A stretch of 64,000 bases of DNA from Hamiltosporidium tvaerminnensis. Its lineage: Eukaryota; Microsporidia; Dubosqiidae. A model generated the notes under the pieces. The model saw nothing but the letters and a program-made list of their open reading frames with translations. It did not search any database and was not told the origin of the DNA. Shown piece by piece: positions 1-7,660 of the stretch; the first letter of the stretch is position 1, and each line of letters begins with the position of its first letter. The position numbers and the translations under genes are program-made. Location of the stretch: assembly GCA_022605425.2 (NCBI GenBank), contig CM061254.1, forward strand, positions 1 to 64,000, written 5' to 3'.

Positions 1-10
1 ACGTATTGCT
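1..10. other. Probable Oxford Nanopore adapter remnant
   Basis: The first ten bases, ACGTATTGCT, are not telomeric and abut the first telomere repeat. They equal the 3' end of the widely used Oxford Nanopore ligation adapter (ending CAGTTACGTATTGCT). I infer untrimmed adapter at a read end, not chromosomal DNA. Confidence 0.85.
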
Positions 11-668
11 CCTAACCCTAACCCTAACCCTAACCCTAACCCTAACCCTAACCCTAACCCTAACCCTAACCCTAACCCTAACCCTAACCCTAACCCTAAC
101 CCTAACCCTAACCCTAACCCTAACCCTAACCCTAACCCTAACCCTAACCCTAACCCTAACCCTAACCCTAACCCTAACCCTAACCCTAACCCTAACCCTA
201 ACCCTAACCCTAACCCTAACCCTAACCCTAACCCTAACCCTAACCCTAACCCTAACCCTAACCCTAACCCTAACCCTAACCCTAACCCTAACCCTAACCC
301 TAACCCTAACCCTAACCCTAACCCTAACCCTAACCCTAACCCTAACCCTAACCCTAACCCTAACCCTAACCCTAACCCTAACCCTAACCCTAACCCTAAC
401 CCTAACCCTAACCCTAACCCTAACCCTAACCCTAACCCTAACCCTAACCCTAACCCTAACCCTAACCCTAACCCTAACCCTAACCCTAACCCTAACCCTA
501 ACCCTAACCCTAACCCTAACCCTAACCCTAACCCTAACCCTAACCCTAACCCTAACCCTAACCCTAACCCTAACCCTAACCCTAACCCTAACCCTAACCC
601 TAACCCTAACCCTAACCCTAACCCTAACCCTAACCCTAACCCTAACCCTAACCCTAACCCTAACCCTA
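11..668. repeat. Telomere, (CCCTAA)n / (TTAGGG)n
   Basis: About 110 uninterrupted copies of CCCTAA run from base 11 to base 668 with no variant repeat seen. The C-rich strand is the given strand and starts the window, as expected for a left chromosome end. The array stops at CCCTA and passes straight into coding sequence of a retrotransposon ORF1 without a subtelomeric spacer. Confidence 0.98.
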
Positions 669-1195
669 CAAACCATAGGCCGTTCTCTAAACTTTCACAT
701 GAACAAATATTACAAGTACTGGATGGGAAATCCCCATTCACACCGTCAAGATACATTTTTATTTACATTAACAATATTAAAGTCAATAAAATAAAATTCT
801 ACAAACTTGCGATAGAGTCTCTATCCGAAGGAACAAGTCGATATATTATCAACATGGATTTCATAAACGATGAAACTGCTGAAATTATCTGCCGAGAAGA
901 CAAAAAAGAAATAATAAACGAAGCATTTATCAAACTTTCTAGTAATTCATTAAGTAGATCACCAGAAATTGACAATAATGGAACTTTACACATCTGCATG
1001 CTTTTTGAAAGAATGAGAAAGATAATCAACAGAAGTACAAACACAAATTTAAAACTAAGACAATTAGCAGTAAGTATTCTATATACAAAGAGATCTGAAC
1101 TGCTCGACGTGTTAAAAAGTGTTAACATTGAGGCCAACGATGTTAATATGGAACCACGATCGGGATCTCTCAGTGATAACCATATAAATGGTTAG
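668..1195 (+). CDS. LINE copy A ORF1 (5'-truncated), putative RNA-binding/gag-like protein
   Basis: The frame ending in the TAG at 1193-1195 is open leftward for about 175 codons to base 668 and on into the telomere (which reads Asn-Pro in this frame). The first ATG in the remaining sequence is at 854, but codons 668-853 read as ordinary protein (for example RPFSKLSHEQILQVL), so the true start was lost. No zinc knuckle or known ORF1 domain is visible in what remains. The stop overlaps the ORF2 start by eight bases, ATGGTTAG. The C-terminal part matches the ORF1 remnant of copy B (LLDVLKSVNIEA against LLSMLESLNIRA), which supports it as a real ORF. Position, not a domain match, suggests the ORF1 role. 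Confidence 0.75.
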   Translation, partial: TNHRPFSKLSHEQILQVLDGKSPFTPSRYIFIYINNIKVNKIKFYKLAIESLSEGTSRYIINMDFINDETAEIICREDKKEIINEAFIKLSSNSLSRSPEIDNNGTLHICMLFERMRKIINRSTNTNLKLRQLAVSILYTKRSELLDVLKSVNIEANDVNMEPRSGSLSDNHING

Positions 1196-3932
1196 AACAA
1201 TTGGATTTATAAACGTGGGCGGTTTATCAAACTTGAAAATAGAAAAAATAAATGAAATTCTTATAAAACACAAACCCGATATACTATGCATTGCTGAGAC
1301 ATGGAGGAATAATATTTTTCCGCTACACAATGATTATAGAATAGTGGCCGTTAAGTCAGCCATAGAGGTTACGAACAGATACGCAAAAAAGGAGGGAATG
1401 ATAATTATATCTAAAAAACATATGGAAGTAAGAAAACTTGAAAACATTACGACGGCAGGCCTCTGCATTAAACACGAACAGACAATACTGGTCTTTATTT
1501 ATAGAGAACATTCAAGCTCTGATGAAAAAATATTAAACGAAGAACTTAGTTCATACACAGATGCAAATATTATCTGCATTGGCGATTATAACTTGGAACA
1601 AAGAGCAAATCTAGAACAAGACGTGCTGAATAACCATGCTAAGTACGGCTTAGCAGAGGTAAACTTGCACACGAAAACTTTTATACATAACGAAAAAAGC
1701 TCTACCCCAGATAAAGTTTTCGCTAATTGCCCAGTCATTACGGATATAAAAACTATAGAAAACATAAATCATAAGCTAATAGTAGCACTTCTTCCAAAGG
1801 CACAGAAATGTGAGCCTCCTAAATACAAAATAAACTTGATTAAAAATTCTGATATAAGAAATATGATAACAAAGAAAATAGAACAATATACGGAAAGGTC
1901 TATAAATATCTTAAAATTTCTAAACGTTAACAATAAATGCTTACTACTACATTCCATACTTATCAAGAGTATGCGAAGAATTGAACGTCGAGAAAGACTT
2001 CATGACCGTTCAAATCCTATTATTCAACATGTAAGAAAGCTGCGCGATAAAGCAAGGAAAACAAATGCGAAAGAATATGATGAATTTAGACGCGAGGTAA
2101 AAAAGCTTGCTAAACGATTTGATAACTCAAGCCTACCACGAACAAACTTAAGATACACAAGCTTACAAGCTTCTGAATTGGAAAAGGTTATCTTATTCAA
2201 TGGCAAGACTGAACGAAAGCATACTAAAAATATAAGAGAATTACTAGATAGTTTTATCTTAGACGGAAATATAAAAGAAACAGAGAAAACTATAAAAGAA
2301 ATTAAAAATTTCTACGGAAAAACCAATATGAAACACAATTACAACCAACAAGACATGATTACAAGCTTCACACTGGCAGAAGTTTCTGCTATGATTAAAA
2401 ATCTGAAATCGGGAAAGTCGGGTGGGATTACAGGAATCAGAAATGAATTTCTTAAAATATGCCCAGAAAACTTTATAAATGAACTTACGAATCTATATAA
2501 TGCAATATTAGATACACAACAAATCCCCGACTCTTGGAAAAGGCATAAAATCAAGCCCATTCCGAAGGATAAAGATAATTTCAGACCAATCGCCTTAATT
2601 GAACAAACGAGAAAGCTTTTTGAGAAGCTATTATTGACAAAGATAGACATAAAGTTGCATAGACAGCAAACAGGTTTCAGAGCAAAACATTCCACTATTA
2701 ATCACGCACTTGCATTAGATACAATTCTAAGACACGTTAACGGAAAATATATTTGTGTAACACTAGACATAAAGAAAGCGTATGACAGTGTCTTTAGAAA
2801 AAACTTGTATAAGAAACTTCTGAGACAACAAAACTTTTCGATCAAAGATACCACATTGATTGCAAACTTGATAGAAAACAACAGCTATACTATATGTCAG
2901 AAAAATACTGGTAATATAAAATTTAAAACGGCTGCCTTGGGTCTACCTCAGGGAAGTATTATCTCTCCTATACTATTTAATATCTTTATAAACGACATTA
3001 TTTCTTATATTCCGAAAAAATATAGATACCACATTTTCTTATACGCGGATGATATAGTCATCTACTCGACATGCATGGTGGCTCTAAATACCATAATTGA
3101 CGGACTTTGCAAACATGCGGCACACAATAGATATTTATTTAATCCCAAAAAATGTTTCTATAATGCAACGAAAGATTTGAACATATTTATATATGGAAAG
3201 AAAATTGAAAAACAGAACCCGCTTAAATATCTTGGGTTTTATTTCAATAACCGCTGTGCCGATACAAACGAGACTTTAAAGACCATACGGAAAAAATCTA
3301 TAAAGGCTGCGGTTATTACAAACAGAGCATTTAAAAGATCAGAATTTAATTCCTTTCATAACTTACCACAACTAAAGCTACGTGCATATAACATGTACGT
3401 TCGTCCACATATAGATTACCACGCTGTACTCTTAGGATGCAATACAACTTTTAACACTGCGGCAGACCGGATACAAAAAGGTGTTATTAAATTTATGTAC
3501 AATATATACTACCGAACCCCTTCCAAGATTATCTATGCGCTATTCCCGATAGAATCAATTCCCCAGAGAGTTGAAAGACTAAGATATAGTCTTGGCGAGA
3601 GAATACTACAAATGAAAAAGACGATAATAAGATTTGCCTTTCTTAGACTATTCAGTAAGAACATCAGAAATATCAAGAACGGAATTAAAACAATTAGAAA
3701 AAAATTTCCTAATATGGACGCTAAAGAAAGATTTAAGAAACTGAACAAAGAAAATCTTAGGGTTAATTTTACTATTTTCCAAGAAATTGAACTTTTAAAA
3801 AAGTATAATTTTCAAAATAGCAACAAAGCCAATTTTGAAAGAATAACAAGAATCTTGAGTCCATTTAGAAAAGAAAAAGAAATTTCAGAAATTTTAAACT
3901 TATTTCAAATGGCAAATATTGCCCGCCCATAG
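1188..3932 (+). CDS. LINE copy A ORF2: apurinic-type endonuclease and reverse transcriptase, 914 aa
   Basis: The N-terminal ~200 residues form an APE-like endonuclease: GFINVGG (~6-12), AETW (36-39), FIYR (103-106), GDYN (132-135), TPDKVF (173-178) and an NHK (194-196) where the family usually has SDH. The reverse transcriptase follows: SGGITGIRNEF (~410-420), FRPIALIEQTRKLFEKL, the first catalytic Asp in DIKKAYD (527-533), GLPQGS (585-590) and the active site YADD (619-622), then the LKYLGFYF region. No RNase H or C-terminal zinc finger is evident. All catalytic residues I can identify are present and there is no internal stop, so the enzyme could be active. It nicks target DNA and copies element RNA onto it. 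The ATG overlaps the ORF1 stop, suggesting coupled translation. Confidence 0.92.
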   Translation: MVRTIGFINVGGLSNLKIEKINEILIKHKPDILCIAETWRNNIFPLHNDYRIVAVKSAIEVTNRYAKKEGMIIISKKHMEVRKLENITTAGLCIKHEQTILVFIYREHSSSDEKILNEELSSYTDANIICIGDYNLEQRANLEQDVLNNHAKYGLAEVNLHTKTFIHNEKSSTPDKVFANCPVITDIKTIENINHKLIVALLPKAQKCEPPKYKINLIKNSDIRNMITKKIEQYTERSINILKFLNVNNKCLLLHSILIKSMRRIERRERLHDRSNPIIQHVRKLRDKARKTNAKEYDEFRREVKKLAKRFDNSSLPRTNLRYTSLQASELEKVILFNGKTERKHTKNIRELLDSFILDGNIKETEKTIKEIKNFYGKTNMKHNYNQQDMITSFTLAEVSAMIKNLKSGKSGGITGIRNEFLKICPENFINELTNLYNAILDTQQIPDSWKRHKIKPIPKDKDNFRPIALIEQTRKLFEKLLLTKIDIKLHRQQTGFRAKHSTINHALALDTILRHVNGKYICVTLDIKKAYDSVFRKNLYKKLLRQQNFSIKDTTLIANLIENNSYTICQKNTGNIKFKTAALGLPQGSIISPILFNIFINDIISYIPKKYRYHIFLYADDIVIYSTCMVALNTIIDGLCKHAAHNRYLFNPKKCFYNATKDLNIFIYGKKIEKQNPLKYLGFYFNNRCADTNETLKTIRKKSIKAAVITNRAFKRSEFNSFHNLPQLKLRAYNMYVRPHIDYHAVLLGCNTTFNTAADRIQKGVIKFMYNIYYRTPSKIIYALFPIESIPQRVERLRYSLGERILQMKKTIIRFAFLRLFSKNIRNIKNGIKTIRKKFPNMDAKERFKKLNKENLRVNFTIFQEIELLKKYNFQNSNKANFERITRILSPFRKEKEISEILNLFQMANIARP

Positions 3933-4335
3933 TACTACCCCACAGCTTTTGGCCAAGTTGTGAGAAACGTTAAAGCAAACTTAAAAAAAAAAAATAAAAA
4001 ATAATAAAATAAAATAATAGATATACTCATAATGAAAAATATTTTATAACGTAAAAACAAAAATAATAAAATAGAAAAGAAAAACCAAAGATATTTTAAT
4101 TACTTAAACCAAAATGAGTATATCTTATACGTAATAACCACTATTTTGAAACTGTGAGAAAAATTAAATATTTTTTATAACAAAAGAAAAATATAATAAT
4201 TTACTTTATTTGAAAACCATGTGAAAATTTTTTAAGCAATCGACGGATTCGGAATCATTAGCAAAAAATTGATATTTTTTTATTTGCTAGAATATGAACT
4301 TGCAAGAAACCTTCAAAAACATTAAGAAACGTTAC

Positions 4336-4365
4336 GGCAGGGAGCCCGAAAGGGACATTACTGCC
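4336..4365 (+). other. 3'-region hairpin with GAAA loop, LINE copy A
   Basis: GGCAG (4336-4340) can pair with CTGCC (4361-4365). Inside, CCC and GGG close a GAAA tetraloop (4345-4354). GGAG and AC flank the inner stem at the same places as in copy B (7489-7518), where the stem bases differ but still pair. A role as a recognition signal for the element's own reverse transcriptase is inferred from known 3' stem-loops of other LINEs. Confidence 0.75.
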
Positions 4366-4403
4366 ATATTTTTATAATTTAAAAATCACCGGAGTTTTAT
4401 GAA

Positions 4404-4430
4404 ATATGTTGACTACCCCGGTCAACATAT
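4404..4430. repeat. Perfect 10-bp inverted repeat, 7-base loop
   Basis: ATATGTTGAC (4404-4413) and GTCAACATAT (4421-4430) flank the loop TACCCCG. It lies about 40 bases after the GAAA-capped hairpin of LINE copy A. It could form a strong RNA hairpin or a DNA cruciform. No counterpart of this sequence is seen in copy B, though copy B has a different GC-rich stem at 7598-7634. Confidence 0.7.
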
Positions 4431-4522
4431 AATTGTAGTGAGGAGGGGGTGTTGCTCCATTGAGTCTTTCTGGAATTTAAATACATTTTTTGTTTTAAAT
4501 TTTCAGTTTGTTAAATTATTTA

Positions 4523-4697
4523 AATAAAATCCATTTTCCCTAATAACAATAATCGTCTTAAGAGATTAGTCATTAAACTGATACAAAGTAGGGGAAGGGA
4601 CTTGTTGAGTATGTTAGAAAGCCTTAACATTCGGGCCAAAGAAGTTAAGGAAGAAGATGCACCTGAAAAAAACCTAGATCTTACCTATGAGTTCTAA
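4523..4697 (+). pseudogene. C-terminal remnant of LINE copy B ORF1
   Basis: The frame that ends at TAA 4695-4697 is open from about 4523. It reads RDLLSMLESLNIRAKEV, matching SELLDVLKSVNIEANDV in copy A ORF1. There is no proper start, and the upstream stop at 4520-4522 and the lack of further similarity show that the ORF1 body is missing. The stop overlaps the ORF2 start (ATGAGTTCTAA), the same overlapping arrangement as in copy A. Confidence 0.75.
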
Positions 4698-7428
4698 AAT
4701 AGGTTTTATTAACATAGGAGGCTTATCAACAATAAAAATTACTAAAATAAATAACTTACTACAATTACATAAACTAGACATCCTGGGTGTTGCAGAGACA
4801 TGGCGTGATGAAATAATTCCCCTGGATAACAACTACAAGATTCTGACAACAAAGCCATCATTAAGAGTAGACAGTAGGTATTCTAACAAAGAAGGGATGA
4901 TAGTTATAACGCGGAAGAACATTAAAGGAGAGATAATTGGAGAGATTACGGATTTTGGAATTTCAATAAAATTCGATAATCATATCCTTGTCTTTATCTA
5001 CCGTAGCCTGTCTAGCAATGATCATAATATAATAAAACCTGCAATACATGAGTTAACAAATCAAAAAATAATAATACTTGGAGATTATAACCTCGAGCAA
5101 ACTCGTGAATTGGAAGACAAAGTTTTGAATAATCATATGAACTATGGTCTATACGAATTAGATCTCCATGCAAACACATACAAACATAAGAACAAAATAT
5201 CTTCACCTGATAAAATTTTTTCTAACACCCCAATAAGAACAGATGCCATAGAAATTATAACAATAAACCACAAATTGATAATAGCAGAAACCTTTGAATT
5301 GCCTACTTCAGCCATTCCCGGGTATAAAATAAATTTAATAAAAGATAACAAAATAAGAAGTAAAATAACAAAGAGAATTGAAAAACTTGTTACAAAAAAT
5401 AAAGTTATATTGCAAAACCTAAATATTGAGGAGAAATGTAACTTCCTACACAAAATATTACTGAATGCCACGAGAATAATTCGGATCGTAGATAAGAAAA
5501 CAAAAAGAGGTAATCCAATAATTCAACACACAAGACAATTACGAGAAGCCCACAGAAACATACACACTGATACTTATAAGAAACTATGTTCTGACGTTAA
5601 AAAATTAAGAAGAAACTTTATTGAGGAAGAAATGCCTTTGGGTAACTTAAAACATGTTGGTTTAGAAGCATGTGAAGTGGAAAAAATAATAAAGTTCTAC
5701 GGAAAGGCTCAACCCAGAACAAATCTTTACCCTAAAGACTTGATAGACAAATTTGTACTAGATGGAAGGTACAATAAAGTAGAAAACACAATACAGGAAA
5801 TTGAAGATTACTACAGTAAAAATATTGAAAAAGGAGAATTTCGTGAAAACAAGATAACAGAGATCACGCTAGAAGAAGTTCTTAACAATATTAAAAGTCT
5901 TAAATTAGGCAAATCCGGAGGAATATCGGGTATAAGGAATGAATTTCTTAAGATATGCCCTAAAAACTTTGTTTCCGAACTTACAGATTTATTCAATAAG
6001 ATTATAGTAGACCAAGAAATTCCATCGTCATGGAAATTCCATCGAATCCAACCGGTACCGAAAGGAAACGACGACCTCAGGCCCATATCGCTTATTGAAG
6101 AAACAAGAAAACTTTTTGAAAAAATCATCTTAAGCAAATTTAATGTCCAACTTCATAAGCAACAGGCTGGTTTTAAGACAGGACATTCATCGCTTAACCA
6201 CGCGCTTGCACTCGACACACTCTTAAGACACAGCAACGGCGATATGATAAATGTAACACTTGACATTAAGAAAGCATATGATTCAGTTGACAGAAATAAA
6301 CTTTACAGGAAACTAATAAAACAGCAAAAATTTTCTATTAGAGACACAAAACTTATAGCCTACCTTATAGAGAATAACAAATACACTCTGTGCTCAAACA
6401 AAGCCACATCATTAGTGAAGACTGCATCAATAGGACTACCGCAAGGTAGCATTATTTCACCAACATTGTTTAATATATTTATTGATGATATTATTCACTT
6501 TATACAGAAAAGATTTAGACAGATGGTATTCCTATATGCTGACGATATTCTAATATGCGCACCAACGGTCCAAATTGCCCAAAATATCATATTGGGAATG
6601 GAAAGGCACTCAACGATTAATAATTACAGATTCAATCCGGATAAATGTTACTACAATACAACAAAAGATATCTGTATCAAAGTATACAACACTAATCTTA
6701 CAAAACAGAGCCCTCTAAAATACTTAGGTTTCTTCTTTAATAATAGAGGGGCAGACACGTTAAAATCTACCAAGATCATAAGACAGAAAGCTGTTAGGGC
6801 TGCAGTAATAATGAATAAAGTCATGACAAAGAGCATATTTTACAGAGAAGAAGATAAATTCAGAATGAAACTAAGAGGATATACTACGTTTGTGAGACCA
6901 CACATTGATTACTTTTCGCAATTATTAGGCTGTCAAAAAACCTTCCTTGATCAGGTAGATAGAATTCAGAAAGGTATAATAAAATACCTATTTAAGATTT
7001 ACTATCGAACACCCTCAAAGATAATTTACGCACTCTTCCCAATAGAAAATGCTTACCAAAGAGCAATTAGATTGAGGTACAATATAGCGTATAAACTAAA
7101 AAGAGCAAAAAACACAACTATTAGAAAATTATACTATAGGTTTAACTCAAAGAACCTGAAAAACATGAAAAACAATTATGTCAGATACCAGAAAATTTAC
7201 AAAAATGAAAGCTTTAAGATTAAATTAAAAAGAATTTTAAAAGAAAATTTAAGGTTAAACTTCAGAACATTTAGTTGGAGTAACACACTAAAAAAATACA
7301 ATTTCAAAACATGCACTAAAGACGAATTCTCACAGTTTTTAAATGTTATACGAACAGAATACAAAAGAAGAGATCTTGGTGATATTTTATTAAAATTTAT
7401 CTTGATATACATAAGCCTCCCACATTAA
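4687..7428 (+). CDS. LINE copy B ORF2: endonuclease and reverse transcriptase, 913 aa
   Basis: This is a full-length homologue of the copy A ORF2, differing by one residue in length. Endonuclease signatures are GFINIGGL, AETW, FIYR, GDYN, SSPDKIF and NHK. Reverse-transcriptase signatures are SGGISGIRNEF, LRPISLIEETRKLFEKI, DIKKAYD (~526-532), GLPQGSIISP and YADD (~617-620). There is no internal stop or frameshift. Divergence from copy A is spread along the protein while motifs are kept, which suggests both descend from elements selected for activity and not from a recent local duplication. The start was chosen because the ATG lies at the same place relative to the ORF1 stop and the protein lines up with copy A from residue 1. 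Confidence 0.92.
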   Translation: MSSKIGFINIGGLSTIKITKINNLLQLHKLDILGVAETWRDEIIPLDNNYKILTTKPSLRVDSRYSNKEGMIVITRKNIKGEIIGEITDFGISIKFDNHILVFIYRSLSSNDHNIIKPAIHELTNQKIIILGDYNLEQTRELEDKVLNNHMNYGLYELDLHANTYKHKNKISSPDKIFSNTPIRTDAIEIITINHKLIIAETFELPTSAIPGYKINLIKDNKIRSKITKRIEKLVTKNKVILQNLNIEEKCNFLHKILLNATRIIRIVDKKTKRGNPIIQHTRQLREAHRNIHTDTYKKLCSDVKKLRRNFIEEEMPLGNLKHVGLEACEVEKIIKFYGKAQPRTNLYPKDLIDKFVLDGRYNKVENTIQEIEDYYSKNIEKGEFRENKITEITLEEVLNNIKSLKLGKSGGISGIRNEFLKICPKNFVSELTDLFNKIIVDQEIPSSWKFHRIQPVPKGNDDLRPISLIEETRKLFEKIILSKFNVQLHKQQAGFKTGHSSLNHALALDTLLRHSNGDMINVTLDIKKAYDSVDRNKLYRKLIKQQKFSIRDTKLIAYLIENNKYTLCSNKATSLVKTASIGLPQGSIISPTLFNIFIDDIIHFIQKRFRQMVFLYADDILICAPTVQIAQNIILGMERHSTINNYRFNPDKCYYNTTKDICIKVYNTNLTKQSPLKYLGFFFNNRGADTLKSTKIIRQKAVRAAVIMNKVMTKSIFYREEDKFRMKLRGYTTFVRPHIDYFSQLLGCQKTFLDQVDRIQKGIIKYLFKIYYRTPSKIIYALFPIENAYQRAIRLRYNIAYKLKRAKNTTIRKLYYRFNSKNLKNMKNNYVRYQKIYKNESFKIKLKRILKENLRLNFRTFSWSNTLKKYNFKTCTKDEFSQFLNVIRTEYKRRDLGDILLKFILIYISLPH

Positions 7429-7488
7429 AATGAAACGGTTGACTATTGGCCTAGTTAACCTACAACACACAAAAAAACAAACACAAAA

Positions 7489-7518
7489 GGCGGGGAGCCA
7501 GAAATGGACGATACCGCC
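7489..7518 (+). other. 3'-region hairpin with GAAA loop, LINE copy B
   Basis: GGCGG (7489-7493) can pair with CCGCC (7514-7518), and CCA/TGG close a GAAA loop (7498-7507). Compared with copy A, an A-T pair of the outer stem is G-C here, and the third pair of the inner stem is A-T instead of C-G. Both changes keep pairing. It begins about 60 bases after the ORF2 stop, against about 400 in copy A. Confidence 0.75.
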
Positions 7519-7597
7519 ATATTTAAATATTTGGCTTGATTTACACTGCGAGAAGAGATTGGGGACTAGTAACGAGCGCGAGTTGGCCATGGGAGTT

Positions 7598-7634
7598 AGA
7601 CCCCCCAAAGACACAGTTGCATTAAAGGGGGTCT
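7598..7634. repeat. GC-rich inverted repeat at the end of LINE copy B
   Basis: AGACCCCC (7598-7605) pairs with GGGGGTCT (7627-7634) around a 21-base loop. It stands out from the AT-rich surroundings and probably belongs to the element's 3' region. Confidence 0.6.
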
Positions 7635-7660
7635 TATTGCATATATGAGCGCGGATCATT

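Larger units (their letters stand above)
668..4522 (+). mobile_element. Non-LTR retrotransposon (LINE) copy A, cut at its 5' end by the telomere
   Basis: The unit holds the 3' part of ORF1, a complete ORF2 and a 3' region of roughly 590 bases. There are no long terminal repeats. ORF1 is open to the very edge of the telomere array, so the element lost its 5' end at the junction. The 3' region is A-rich and holds a 12-bp inverted repeat (about 4019-4030 with 4114-4125), a GAAA-capped hairpin at 4336-4365 and a 10-bp perfect inverted repeat at 4404-4430. The 3' boundary is estimated from where ORF1-like sequence of copy B begins. No target-site duplication can be defined because the 5' end is missing. 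Confidence 0.85.
4523..7660 (+). mobile_element. LINE copy B, 5'-truncated, same family as copy A
   Basis: Sequence resembling the last ~55 codons of ORF1 is followed by a complete ORF2 and a 3' region with a hairpin like that of copy A. Upstream of about 4523 the ORF1 frame is closed and similarity ends, so the copy is truncated at its 5' end, as is usual for target-primed insertion. It sits directly behind copy A in the same orientation. The 3' end is not sharply defined; I place it after the AGACCCCC/GGGGGTCT stem. Confidence 0.8.

Noticed and set aside
6-794. 262-codon open frame across the telomere (Leu-Thr repeats)
   Set aside because: It is the telomere repeat read as codons plus a short tail; no gene.
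799-1137. Minus-strand 112-codon frame opposite ORF1
   Set aside because: Antisense shadow of LINE copy A ORF1, which has the conserved reading in copy B.
4404-4430. Rho-independent-type terminator
   Set aside because: The hairpin is strong but this is a eukaryotic retrotransposon 3' region and no T-run follows; treated as an inverted repeat.
7430-7659. Overlapping plus and minus frames after ORF2 of LINE copy B
   Set aside because: They lie over the 3' hairpins of the element and have no counterpart in copy A.
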